Positions 27,778 through 36,364 of a stretch of DNA of 64,000 bases are shown in pieces. Every line of letters begins with the position of its first letter. The first letter of the stretch is position 1. The notes below the pieces were generated by a model. The model had not been told where the DNA came from. It saw only the letters and a list, made by a program, of their open reading frames with translations, and ran no database searches. Location: positions 1-64,000 of the forward strand of contig NZ_JAUCBP010000013.1 in NCBI RefSeq assembly GCF_030362855.1, written 5' to 3'. Source of the DNA: Neoalteromonas arenosi (GTDB lineage Bacteria > Pseudomonadota > Gammaproteobacteria > Enterobacterales > Alteromonadaceae). A program made the position numbers and the translations under genes.

Positions 27778-28965
27778 ATGGAATCTACAATCGATTATTC
27801 AAACTACTCTTTAGATGAACTCATTCAGGCACGTCAAACGATTGATACTGATACATATCCAGCACGCGCTGCTGAGTTAGATCGTCTTATCGCTGAGCGA
27901 CAAGCAATCGTCGCCACTACAACTGCTGAAACTCAAGCACAAGAATTGCGTCGAGTTGGTGTAAGGTTTCATGGTAACGCAAAAGAGTTTTTCTCAATTT
28001 GGATTGTTAACTTGTTACTTACATTGGTGACGTTGGGCATCTATTCGGCATGGGCGAAAGTGCGCACCAACCGCTATTTTTATGGCAACACTGAAATTGA
28101 TGGACATCGATTTGCGTATTTGGCCGAACCATTGCAAATCTTAAAAGGGCGAATTATTGCGGCAATTGCGTTTGCAGCCTTTGCTGTCTTGCAAATGATC
28201 AACCCTGTTTTCGCATTAATCCTTATGCTTGTATTCGCAGCATTTACACCTTTAATCGTTGTATTGGGATTGCGTTTTAAAATGCGAATGACCGCTTATC
28301 GCAATGTTCGATTCCAGTTTCACGGTAGCTATGGTGACGCGTTTTTAGTCTTCGTTGTTTGGCCATTTTTGAGCATTTTCACATTCTATTTACTGATGCC
28401 TTGGGTGCTAAAAAAGATTGACCAGTACATCATTGACAACACCAGCTTCGGTGACAGAAGTTTCGACACCGGAATTAAAACCAGTGAATATTATGCTAAC
28501 TCTATAAGTGCCAGTCTTCTGTTCGTTCTGGTTTTTATCGTTGGCGCCTTAGTGTCTGCGTTTGTCCTTGCTCCCTTGAGTGCTGTCGAGGGATTCGATT
28601 TGTCCGTATTAGGTATTCTTGCTTCTTATTTAATAGGTTTTGCGGTCGCTTCCAGCTTCTATCAGGCGCGCATTCGCAATCACTTGTTTGGCAAGACTAA
28701 AATAGATAGTGTTGCGAGGCTTAGCTCTCAGGTGGAAACTTTTGGCCTAGTAAAGTTGCGGGTTGTAAATACATTAGCGATCGTGTTTACCCTTGGCTTG
28801 GCAATTCCTTGGGCCAAGATTCGTGCCGCTAAGTTTTTCGCTGATGCCACCCAAATCACGGTTTTATCTGGCATTAACGAAGTTCTCGCAGGAGATAACG
28901 GTACTGTGGGAGCAACGGCTGAAGAAGCCGCAACATTATTTGACGTTGACTTAGCTGTAGGTTAG
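27778..28965 (+). CDS. DUF898 (YjgN-like) multi-spanning membrane protein
   Basis: A 395-residue protein with a short helical N-terminal cytoplasmic region (1-60) and two blocks of membrane helices. The family signatures FHGNAKEFFSIWIVNLLLTLVTLGIYSAWAKVRTNRYFYGNT and a second FGLVKLRVVNTLAIVFTLGLAIPWAKIR are those of DUF898/YjgN; these repeat each other, reflecting an internal duplication. The open frame reaches a TTG at 27706, but ATG at 27778 has GAGG upstream and matches other members. Function unknown. It lies 4 bases before the M48 peptidase gene. Confidence 0.9.
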   Translation: MESTIDYSNYSLDELIQARQTIDTDTYPARAAELDRLIAERQAIVATTTAETQAQELRRVGVRFHGNAKEFFSIWIVNLLLTLVTLGIYSAWAKVRTNRYFYGNTEIDGHRFAYLAEPLQILKGRIIAAIAFAAFAVLQMINPVFALILMLVFAAFTPLIVVLGLRFKMRMTAYRNVRFQFHGSYGDAFLVFVVWPFLSIFTFYLLMPWVLKKIDQYIIDNTSFGDRSFDTGIKTSEYYANSISASLLFVLVFIVGALVSAFVLAPLSAVEGFDLSVLGILASYLIGFAVASSFYQARIRNHLFGKTKIDSVARLSSQVETFGLVKLRVVNTLAIVFTLGLAIPWAKIRAAKFFADATQITVLSGINEVLAGDNGTVGATAEEAATLFDVDLAVG

Positions 28966-28969
28966 CGCC

Positions 28970-29992
28970 GTGTGGTCAGCACAATTTTACCATGACGGGG
29001 GCTCCAAAGCCTCCGCTGTAATGATCTCCCTGGAAGGTGATAAGCTCATAGTCACCAGTCCAGAAAGCGAGTTTGAATCGCTTAGTTTTGACAAAGATTT
29101 GATTCAGGTAAAGTCCAAATTAGGGGGGCTTCCGCGTGAGATAATTCTCCCCACCAAAGATTTGATCATCGTCGATGGCGATAGAGAGTTAGACGCTTGG
29201 CTTGACGGTGATTTTGGCGGCCGCCTGAATAAGTGGGAGACCAATCGTCGCTGGTTGATCACAAGCGTCCTTGGCGTCCCCATTCTGGTCTACTTGGTCT
29301 TCGGATTTGGTATTCCGTGGTTTGCCGTCCACCTTGCTGATTATGTCCCGCAATCGGTGAAGGCTATTAGTTCAGAGCGCACCTTAAGTGCTTTAGATTA
29401 TTCGGTATTAGAGCCGTCAGCTTTATCAGAAGATACTCAACTGTCGATTCAACAGGGTTTTCGCGAGGTCGTGCGCGCTATCGATACTGACCTTGATTCT
29501 TACAATGTACAGTTTCGACAGTCCGAGACGTTTGGGCCTAACGCATTTGCATTACCCGATGGCACTATTGTTTTCACTGATGCGCTCGTTGACTTGTTAG
29601 AGCGAGAGCAACGCCTATTGGATGCAATCTTTCTCCACGAAATCGGTCATGTGGAACAGAATCATTCAATGCAGATGGTCGCTGAATCAATTGTAGCTAC
29701 TATTGCGATCAGCTATTTTGTTGGTGACGTAAGCGGTGCAGTAGAGGCGTTTATGGGGGTTGGCAGTAGTGTTTTGCAAAACAGATTCTCCCAAGCACAC
29801 GAGTGGCAAGCAGATGATTACGCCATTATGCAGTTGCGAGCAATGGGCCGTAGTCCTCAGGATTTTGCCGACGCCATGTTGGCATTTGCTGAGTTTGTTC
29901 CGGCGAGTCCTGACGTGGTATCGTGGTTTGAAACGCATCCGGGCACAACTGACCGGATTGAAAATGCTGAACGCGCAGCAGAGCAACAATAA
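28970..29992 (+). CDS. M48-family membrane metallopeptidase
   Basis: A 340-residue protein with a 90-residue N-terminal soluble domain, one membrane helix (about 97-118) and an M48 peptidase domain. The zinc site HEIGHVEQNH (about residues 223-232) carries the HEXXH motif, and the third ligand is likely the E in WQADDYAI. M48 proteases clear misfolded membrane proteins or trim outer-membrane assembly intermediates. The GTG start is 4 bases after the stop of the DUF898 gene; the two genes are commonly neighbours, which suggests a joint function. Confidence 0.9.
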   Translation: MWSAQFYHDGGSKASAVMISLEGDKLIVTSPESEFESLSFDKDLIQVKSKLGGLPREIILPTKDLIIVDGDRELDAWLDGDFGGRLNKWETNRRWLITSVLGVPILVYLVFGFGIPWFAVHLADYVPQSVKAISSERTLSALDYSVLEPSALSEDTQLSIQQGFREVVRAIDTDLDSYNVQFRQSETFGPNAFALPDGTIVFTDALVDLLEREQRLLDAIFLHEIGHVEQNHSMQMVAESIVATIAISYFVGDVSGAVEAFMGVGSSVLQNRFSQAHEWQADDYAIMQLRAMGRSPQDFADAMLAFAEFVPASPDVVSWFETHPGTTDRIENAERAAEQQ

Positions 29993-30006
29993 TAGGAAGT
30001 TAATAG

Positions 30007-30948
30007 ATGGAAGTTTTACTCGATTATATCTTTACCGCACAAACATTCTTGTTGATTTTTGTTTTGGTACTTATCAAGCAATCTGTGAAGTTTGTCCCGC
30101 AGAACCGTGCTTTTATTATCGAGCGATTCGGTAAATATACGCGCACTTTGGAAGCGGGCTTGAACTTTATTGTACCTTTTATTGATAGTGTTGCGGCGGA
30201 TCGCTCGCTCAAAGAACAAGCGGGAGACGTGCCAGAACAAGCGGCTATTACACGTGACAACATTACATTAAGTGTTGACGGTGTTTTGTATTTTCGGGTT
30301 GTTGACCCCTACAAAGCCACTTATGGGGTAGAGGAGTACGTGTTCGCCGTTACTCAGTTGGCGCAAACCACGATGCGTTCTGAGCTCGGTAAGATGGAGC
30401 TTGATAAAACCTTTGAAGAACGTGACCAATTGAACGTGAATATTGTTTCATCGCTCAACGAAGCTGCAGCGCCTTGGGGCGTACAGGTTTTACGTTATGA
30501 GTTAAAAGACATTAAACCGCCAGTGAGTGTTTTGGATGCGATGGAGCAACAGATGAAGGCTGAGCGGGTCAAGCGTGCTCAGATCTTAGAGTCTGAAGGT
30601 GATAGACAAGCCGCTATTAACCGTGCAGAAGGTGAAAAGGCTGCTGTCGTGCTTGCTGCCCAAGCAGAAAAAGAAGAACAAATTTTGAAAGCCGAAGGTG
30701 AAGCTCGGGCGCTCATCCAAGTCGCCGAAGCGCAAGCAGAAGCCATCCGTAAAGTCGGTGAGGCAGCGGCTACCAGTGAAGGTCAAAAAGCCGTGCAGCT
30801 CGAATTGGCGAAAGGTGCAATCACTGCTAAAGAGAAAATTGCCAAAGAGTCTTCAGTTGTATTACTACCAGATGGCAATACCGAAATAGGTTCTGTTGTG
30901 GCACAGGCAATGAGTATTATGGACAAGTTCTCCAACAAAGCGGGATAA
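30007..30948 (+). CDS. SPFH-domain stomatin/QmcA-like membrane protein
   Basis: A 313-residue protein: N-terminal membrane anchor (8-28), SPFH/band-7 domain (about 30-210; NRAFIIERFGKYTRTLEAGLNFIVPFID), and a coiled-coil C-terminus rich in Ala/Glu (about 190-290; EAEKEEQILKAEGEARA-like). It resembles E. coli QmcA and the paraslipin branch that oligomerises in membrane microdomains and works with an NfeD partner. The nfeD gene follows after 4 bases. Confidence 0.93.
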   Translation: MEVLLDYIFTAQTFLLIFVLVLIKQSVKFVPQNRAFIIERFGKYTRTLEAGLNFIVPFIDSVAADRSLKEQAGDVPEQAAITRDNITLSVDGVLYFRVVDPYKATYGVEEYVFAVTQLAQTTMRSELGKMELDKTFEERDQLNVNIVSSLNEAAAPWGVQVLRYELKDIKPPVSVLDAMEQQMKAERVKRAQILESEGDRQAAINRAEGEKAAVVLAAQAEKEEQILKAEGEARALIQVAEAQAEAIRKVGEAAATSEGQKAVQLELAKGAITAKEKIAKESSVVLLPDGNTEIGSVVAQAMSIMDKFSNKAG

Positions 30949-30952
30949 CGCA

Positions 30953-31396
30953 ATGGATACAATGTTGAACAATATGCCGCACTTCCTGCTGGGAATCGGT
31001 ATAGCTCTTTTGATTGTGGAAATATTGCTGGGCTTCACGACAATCCTACTTTTCACGCTCGGCATTTCGTTTATATTGACCTCGGGCTTGATGTACTTCG
31101 GCATCATTGACGAGCAAATGCTCGACGCGTTTATCGCCGTGGCCGTTTTAGATACTATCTTTACTGCATTGCTTTGGCGCCCGATGCGCAAATTACAAAA
31201 AAACGTGGATTCAACGCCGGTCACTTCAGATCTAGTCGGTATGACCTTTAACTTGGAATCTGATGTAGCACCTGGTATTGACGGTGAAACGCGATACTCG
31301 GGAATTACCTGGAAGGTTAAGTCAGCACAGTCACTTAAAGCCGGCACTGAAGTCAAAGTGGTGCGCGTTGAGGTGGGTGTATTGTTTGTTGAGTAA
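30953..31396 (+). CDS. NfeD-family membrane protein
   Basis: A 147-residue protein with two or three N-terminal membrane helices (about 10-75) and a C-terminal OB-fold domain (about 85-147; VTSDLVGMTFNLESDVAPG, GITWKVKSAQSLKAGTEVKVVRVEVGVLFVE) that is typical of short NfeD1b proteins. These partner stomatin-like proteins; the QmcA-like gene lies directly upstream. It ends just before a hairpin terminator. Confidence 0.92.
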   Translation: MDTMLNNMPHFLLGIGIALLIVEILLGFTTILLFTLGISFILTSGLMYFGIIDEQMLDAFIAVAVLDTIFTALLWRPMRKLQKNVDSTPVTSDLVGMTFNLESDVAPGIDGETRYSGITWKVKSAQSLKAGTEVKVVRVEVGVLFVE

Positions 31397-31402
31397 ACAG
31401 TC

Positions 31403-31446
31403 GGGTCAGCCCAATAATACTGTGCTGACCCAACTTTTGCTTTTCG
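31403..31446 (+). terminator. Terminator after the stomatin-NfeD operon
   Basis: An 8-bp stem (GGGTCAGC 31403-31410, GCTGACCC 31424-31431), 13-base loop, then AACTTTTGCTTTT. It lies between the convergent nfeD and lipoprotein genes and may act both ways. Confidence 0.6.
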
Positions 31447-31459
31447 TTGTCGATTTTTT

Positions 31460-32068
31460 CTAAGCCGCAATAAACGTCTCTATTGGCACGCGAACAAGTT
31501 TTCCTTCCTGCTGCATTTCCTGAATAAAGTTTAGCAAGACTTGTTCAACAATCACGCCAAATGCCGATGCTGGAGACATAGGCTCAGCATTCTCAAACGG
31601 CGCATCTTTATTGCCGATAGTGGTGTGTAACGCGTGTTTGTATTCCTTGGTGGTCAGTTCACCGTCTTCGTCGGTATAGGTGATAAACACTTCGTAGTAA
31701 TCAGTTACCAGCGTACCGACTGCGCCAAACGTTAACCCTGTGCCAAAACCTTTAGCTGCAGCGTCACCTAAGTCAGCAACATTGTTTACCGTTACCTTAA
31801 TGCGCTTTGTAGTGCCATCGGTTGCTGGCGCGATCACGCCGCTGGCTCTCAACGTGCGCTCAACATGCGAGCGAACTTCCGCGTTTGCATCAGGGAACGC
31901 TTCACCGTTGCGCTGAAACTCGATATCCACCAACATGGCGTGTTGGTCGTCCACTTTTTGAATGTCATCATAGGTCGCTTTACCAAAGCTGGGATCGACA
32001 TAGGATTTCGACGAGATACAGCCGGTCATAAAAAGTACTGCAAATGCGGGCAATAATAGTTTTTTCAT
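31460..32068 (-). CDS. Putative lipoprotein
   Basis: A 202-residue protein with a lipoprotein signal peptide and lipobox FMTGC (Cys at 17). The mature part alternates beta strands and a Gly/Ala segment (AAAKGFGTGLTFGAVGTLVTD, about 107-127) that could be a membrane-touching hairpin, somewhat like DUF4410-type lipoproteins; I cannot place it with certainty. Monocistronic, facing the stomatin-NfeD operon. Confidence 0.7.
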   Translation of the reverse strand: MKKLLLPAFAVLFMTGCISSKSYVDPSFGKATYDDIQKVDDQHAMLVDIEFQRNGEAFPDANAEVRSHVERTLRASGVIAPATDGTTKRIKVTVNNVADLGDAAAKGFGTGLTFGAVGTLVTDYYEVFITYTDEDGELTTKEYKHALHTTIGNKDAPFENAEPMSPASAFGVIVEQVLLNFIQEMQQEGKLVRVPIETFIAA

Positions 32069-32265
32069 ACTTGTTCCAATTGTTATATTTTTTTCCTAAG
32101 TAATTGATACTCAATGTACCAAACACGCTCCAGCATAACGTAAAAAGTTGCTTTGTGGTAAGCGGTTTTTATACCTAAGAACTCATCCAAATTAAGCAAA
32201 AAACGTATAAATCTTCTACACTTATTTTGCCCCGCTTAGTCGTGTGCACGATCGAGAGATTCAAT

Positions 32266-33468
32266 ATGCAAAAATCACTGTTTCGCATGTCTCTATTTGC
32301 TTTTAGTTTCTGTCTAGGAGCGGCTTTTCTTGTGCATGCGGAACAACAAGAACCCTTCATCATTGGTCTCGACGCTGACATGTCTGCAGTAGCGGCAGAA
32401 GGTGGAACCGCAATATTCCGCGGTGCCTCATTAGCCATTGAAGAGATTAACCAAGCCGGTGGCCTATTGGGGCGGCAGATATCATTGGTCGTGAAAGATC
32501 ATCGTGGCAATCCGGCTAGAGGCTTGCGCAACTTAGCGCAGTTAAGCGAAGAACCAAACTTACTAGCGGTGATTGGCGGTGTACATACGCCGGTGGTATT
32601 GCAAGAGTTAGATTTGATTCATCAAAAACCCCTGATTTTTTTAGTTCCTTGGGCAGCAGGAACTGCAATTATCGATAACGGTTTTGAACCCAACTACGTA
32701 TTTAGAGTTTCTGTTCGAGACTCAGAAGCCGCATCAGTGATTTTAAGCAATATCAAACGACGGGGCGTTAAGCGTGTTGCATTAATACTGGAGCGCACTG
32801 GCTGGGGGCGTTCGAATGAAAAGTCTATGGAGCAGGTCGCCGCAAAACTCGGCATTGATATAGTTGCCACAGAATGGATAAATTGGCGCCAGCAAGCGTT
32901 CGATGAGGCGGTAACGAGAATCGCTGACTCTGATGCAGAGGCAGTGGTAATGGTTGCCAATGCGCCAGAGGGTGCGGTTGCTGCAACCAGCCTATTTAAC
33001 AACAGAAAAACTCAGCAGTTGCCGATCGTATCTCATTGGGGGATAGCGGGTGGAAAATTTGCCGAGTTACTGGGCTTAGATATTCTCACGCAACTGGACT
33101 TAAGCGTTCTGCAAACCTTCCATTTCCAGCAAGCCAACAATCCTCAGCTAGCGGAAAGTCTGCTAGCGCGTTATAGGAGTAGTTTTGATGCTGAAGCATC
33201 GCCCAAAAGTATCAAAGGGCAAGTCGGCTTAGCCCATGCTTATGATCTAATTCACATGCTCGCGCAGGCTGTGGAAACTGCTCAAAGTTCAGAGCCTAAA
33301 GCGGTGAGGGATGCTTTGCAGAGTCTTCAAGAACATCAAGGGTTGATTAAAACTTATGTTCAACCTTTTGTGGAAAATCAAGACGCGCTGTGGGCTTCGG
33401 ACTATATTCTAACGACGTATGATGTACAAGGCGATCTCATACCAAGACCAAGGAACGAAGCTGAATGA
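32266..33468 (+). CDS. Periplasmic branched-chain-amino-acid-type (LIV) binding protein
   Basis: A 400-residue type I periplasmic binding protein with a signal peptide (about 1-25, ending HA-EQ). Typical blocks: IGLDADMSAVAAEGG, GASLAIEEINQAGGLLGRQI, AVIGGVHTPVVLQELDLI. In ABC systems such proteins deliver amino acids or amides, but here no permease or ATPase follows. Instead its stop overlaps (ATGA) the start of a sensor-kinase gene, so it is most likely a ligand-reporting partner of that kinase. The ATG at 32266 follows GAGAGATT; an earlier in-frame start at 32227 would add an untypical 13-residue leader. Confidence 0.85.
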   Translation: MQKSLFRMSLFAFSFCLGAAFLVHAEQQEPFIIGLDADMSAVAAEGGTAIFRGASLAIEEINQAGGLLGRQISLVVKDHRGNPARGLRNLAQLSEEPNLLAVIGGVHTPVVLQELDLIHQKPLIFLVPWAAGTAIIDNGFEPNYVFRVSVRDSEAASVILSNIKRRGVKRVALILERTGWGRSNEKSMEQVAAKLGIDIVATEWINWRQQAFDEAVTRIADSDAEAVVMVANAPEGAVAATSLFNNRKTQQLPIVSHWGIAGGKFAELLGLDILTQLDLSVLQTFHFQQANNPQLAESLLARYRSSFDAEASPKSIKGQVGLAHAYDLIHMLAQAVETAQSSEPKAVRDALQSLQEHQGLIKTYVQPFVENQDALWASDYILTTYDVQGDLIPRPRNEAE

Positions 33469-33752
33469 GTCAGTATTTTAGCCTCAAACAGTATTTGTTT
33501 CGGCGCGCATTACCAAGTCAGTTAGTCATCTTAATCTTACTCTCAGTATTATTGTCGGCGTTGTTTTATATTTATTCCAAGCCACAGATTGATCAAAGGC
33601 ATCAAAACAACGCAGAACACTTGGTCGCTTCTGTGGAAAGTGGTGTTGGAGATATTATTGAGCAATTGAATAATCTTGCGGCCAATGACTTTGTAACCAA
33701 TAGTTTGATAGATAAACGCCAACAGCAATATTATTTACCACTATTCTTTTAA
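33465..33752 (+). pseudogene. Amino-terminal fragment of LOV hybrid histidine kinase, cut by an in-frame stop
   Basis: This 95-residue stretch holds the first membrane helix (about 20-38) and the start of the periplasmic sensor of the kinase encoded further on. It ends at TAA (33750-33752), after which the same reading frame continues without a break, 29 codons later meeting the ATG at 33840. If the stop were a sense codon (for example CAA, one C-to-T change away) the gene would read 959 residues. So this is either a recent nonsense mutation, a sequencing error or a readthrough site. The start overlaps the binding-protein stop by four bases. Confidence 0.75.
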
Positions 33753-33839
33753 TCGTTCCGTATCAGTGGCGTCGAGAAAGCATCGATTGGTCTATTCAGT
33801 TTTGATGCACAAGTAATTTCCGGTAGAAATCTCAAGCCG

Positions 33840-36344
33840 ATGAACGCCATCTTAGACACTCACCAATGGCAGCAAATAGTACTCGAAGAGGGACAGGTCT
33901 ATACTGAAATTCGAGACGATGGCGTGACCATCGCTGTGCCGGTTTTTTTCTCTCCGGGATTTGTAGAAGGCGCTATTGTGTTCTATTCGCAGTCGTTGAG
34001 CGCTATCATTCGATTATACGAAACGAACTCGCATTTGTTGCTACTTGATAGTAAGCGCAGAGTCATATTTGCTTCTGACGACTCCCCGTTTACGCCTGGT
34101 CAACGAATAGTCGAGCATGAATTCGATGACTGGGTTCACAAGACCATAGTAAAGTCGGGTCTAGCCTATGTCAGTTTTGAGTCCTACCGAGATGCGTATT
34201 CAACCGTTTTGTATCTGCTGCCATTTATTTTCTTAACCCTATTTTTAACTCTTTTTGCTTTATATCTAAGCACTAACTTAATCGCTGATCGCGGTTCAGA
34301 AACCTTATCGCAATTAGCGAATCAATTGTGGTCAGGTTTCACCGGGCCGACAAACGACAACACTGCTCACTCCATCAAAGAGCTTAGTGATATCAGGCAG
34401 GCGTTTAATAATCTTCGGGAACAAGTCGACACTTTATCGTTGTCAAATGCTCGAGTGAATAATGTCATCAATGCCCTGTATGAATACTTGATCGTGCTTG
34501 ATGCGAATTACGCGCCTCTGATTGTGAATCAAGCAAGCCGAGATTTTATGCACAGAGCGAATTTTAGCGAACATCAACTTGAGCAATTGGTGAGCGATTT
34601 ACAGAAGTTTGCCAAAAGCGGCTCGAATCTAGAGCGATTTGAAGCGACATACATTGATTCAGAAACCGAAGATACGCTTTTTGTTTCTTGGTATACAACA
34701 CCATTGACAGATGAGGCGGGTGAACAGGCTGGCTTGGTTATCGTCGGCGAAGACCAAACGCGACGTAAGTATTTAGAGTCGCAATTACGCTTGAAAACAC
34801 AAGCTGTCGATCGCGCTAGCACATCAATCCTTATCTCCGATATCACTCAACCGGGTGAGCCGATTATCTACACCAATAGTGCATGCGAGCAATTAACGGG
34901 ATACAAGGTAGAGGACTTCTTAGGTAATAATTGCCGATTTCTTCAAGGTCCTGACACAGACAAACGGGATACGCGTCGGATCCGTGACGCAATAAACAAG
35001 CGCGAACCAGTTGATGTCACCTTAGTTAATTACAAAAAGGATGGTTCACCGTTCTACAATCACTTAACCCTTACACCTATTATCAGTGATAGCGGTGAAG
35101 TCACTCATTATTTGGGAATACAACAGGACGTCACTGCCGCGAAGGAAGCCGCAGAGTACTTAGAACAGGCTCGTGTTAAAGCTGAAGAATCGTCGCGAAT
35201 GAAAACCGATTTTTTAGCCAACATGAGTCATGAAATTAGAACACCCATAAATGGGATTTATGGATTTTTGCAGTTGCTTAATGAAACAGGTTTGAATAAG
35301 AAGCAGCGTCAGTTTGTTGAAATGGCGTCAACAAGTACACAAAACCTATTGCACATCATTAATGATATTTTGGACTTGTCGAAAATTGAAGCGGGCAAAT
35401 TGAGTATAGAGAAAATTTATTTTGACCCGCTGGCATTTTTTGAAGAAATTATAAGCACTTACCAGACGCATGCGCAAAGCAAGGACCTCGATTTTGAAGC
35501 CAAGATAGATATACCTGACGAATTATTACTGAATAGCGATCCGACACGTATTAGACAAGTAATTGTTAATTTGCTCAGTAACGCGATCAAATTCACCGAG
35601 CATGGCAAAGTCAGGCTCTCTGCTGCTATCAAGTCAGTGGATGATGTTTACATATTGACCGTTGCCGTTAAAGACACCGGCGTGGGGATTTCCCCTGATA
35701 AGCAGGCCGCAATATTCGAACAGTTCTCGCAAGAAGATGTTTCGACTACTCGTGAGTTCGGAGGGACAGGTCTTGGACTTTCTATTTCTCAACAACTGTG
35801 TCAATTGTTAGGGGGGGAGATAAAGGTTGTCAGCCAAAAAGGTCAAGGCAGTCAATTTCGCGCAACCTTCGCGATTACAACAGCACTGCGCAGCGAACAA
35901 CCTATACAAAAAGTTGAGCAACACACGTCCGTTGACCTTTCTGAACATCGAGAATGCAAGGTGTTACTCGTAGAAGACAATCATATCAATCAAGTTGTTG
36001 CACAAAATCAACTTGACGAGCATCGGGTCGAGATTGCCGATAATGGTCTAAAGGCAATTGAGCACTTGCGCGACTCAACTGCGCATTACGATGTAATTTT
36101 AATGGATTGCCAAATGCCTGTTATGGACGGTTTTGAGGCGTCTGAACGAATTAGGGCCGGAGATGCAGGTAATGCAAATCGCAAAATACCGATCATTGCA
36201 TTAACCGCAAACGCAATGAAAGGTGATAGGGAACGCTGCTTGGCTGCCGGCATGAACGATTACATTAGCAAACCATTCGACGCCACCGTGCTCAATCAAA
36301 AAGTACGCTTTTGGGCCGGAAAAAACGAAGTGGTGGCAGAGTAA
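33840..36344 (+). CDS. LOV-domain hybrid sensor histidine kinase (truncated at N-terminus)
   Basis: 834 residues from this ATG: remainder of a periplasmic sensor (1-115), a membrane helix (about 120-147), a first PAS (about 205-310), a LOV-type PAS (about 320-430), HisKA (H464 in NMSHEIRTP), HATPase (DTGVGI, GTGLGLSI) and a receiver with D756 (LMDCQMP). The LOV call rests on NNCRFLQG with C365, the flavin-adduct cysteine, plus LVNYKKDGSPFYNHL and GIQQDVT with the flavin-contacting Gln. LOV kinases are blue-light receptors. The missing N-terminus is encoded in the same frame upstream of a TAA (33750). No ribosome site is seen before the ATG. With only one membrane helix left, the periplasmic half may end up in the cytoplasm. 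Confidence 0.85.
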   Translation: MNAILDTHQWQQIVLEEGQVYTEIRDDGVTIAVPVFFSPGFVEGAIVFYSQSLSAIIRLYETNSHLLLLDSKRRVIFASDDSPFTPGQRIVEHEFDDWVHKTIVKSGLAYVSFESYRDAYSTVLYLLPFIFLTLFLTLFALYLSTNLIADRGSETLSQLANQLWSGFTGPTNDNTAHSIKELSDIRQAFNNLREQVDTLSLSNARVNNVINALYEYLIVLDANYAPLIVNQASRDFMHRANFSEHQLEQLVSDLQKFAKSGSNLERFEATYIDSETEDTLFVSWYTTPLTDEAGEQAGLVIVGEDQTRRKYLESQLRLKTQAVDRASTSILISDITQPGEPIIYTNSACEQLTGYKVEDFLGNNCRFLQGPDTDKRDTRRIRDAINKREPVDVTLVNYKKDGSPFYNHLTLTPIISDSGEVTHYLGIQQDVTAAKEAAEYLEQARVKAEESSRMKTDFLANMSHEIRTPINGIYGFLQLLNETGLNKKQRQFVEMASTSTQNLLHIINDILDLSKIEAGKLSIEKIYFDPLAFFEEIISTYQTHAQSKDLDFEAKIDIPDELLLNSDPTRIRQVIVNLLSNAIKFTEHGKVRLSAAIKSVDDVYILTVAVKDTGVGISPDKQAAIFEQFSQEDVSTTREFGGTGLGLSISQQLCQLLGGEIKVVSQKGQGSQFRATFAITTALRSEQPIQKVEQHTSVDLSEHRECKVLLVEDNHINQVVAQNQLDEHRVEIADNGLKAIEHLRDSTAHYDVILMDCQMPVMDGFEASERIRAGDAGNANRKIPIIALTANAMKGDRERCLAAGMNDYISKPFDATVLNQKVRFWAGKNEVVAE

Positions 36345-36364
36345 GTGTACTCTACCCCACTGCT

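Noticed and set aside
33465-36344. Two independent genes instead of one interrupted gene
   Set aside because: The frame is the same on both sides of the stop, the second ATG has no ribosome site, and the first part alone is only half a sensor domain; an interrupted gene fits better.
36338-36353. Short hairpin AGAGTA/TACTCT between convergent genes
   Set aside because: Six-base stem without a close T-run; may be chance.
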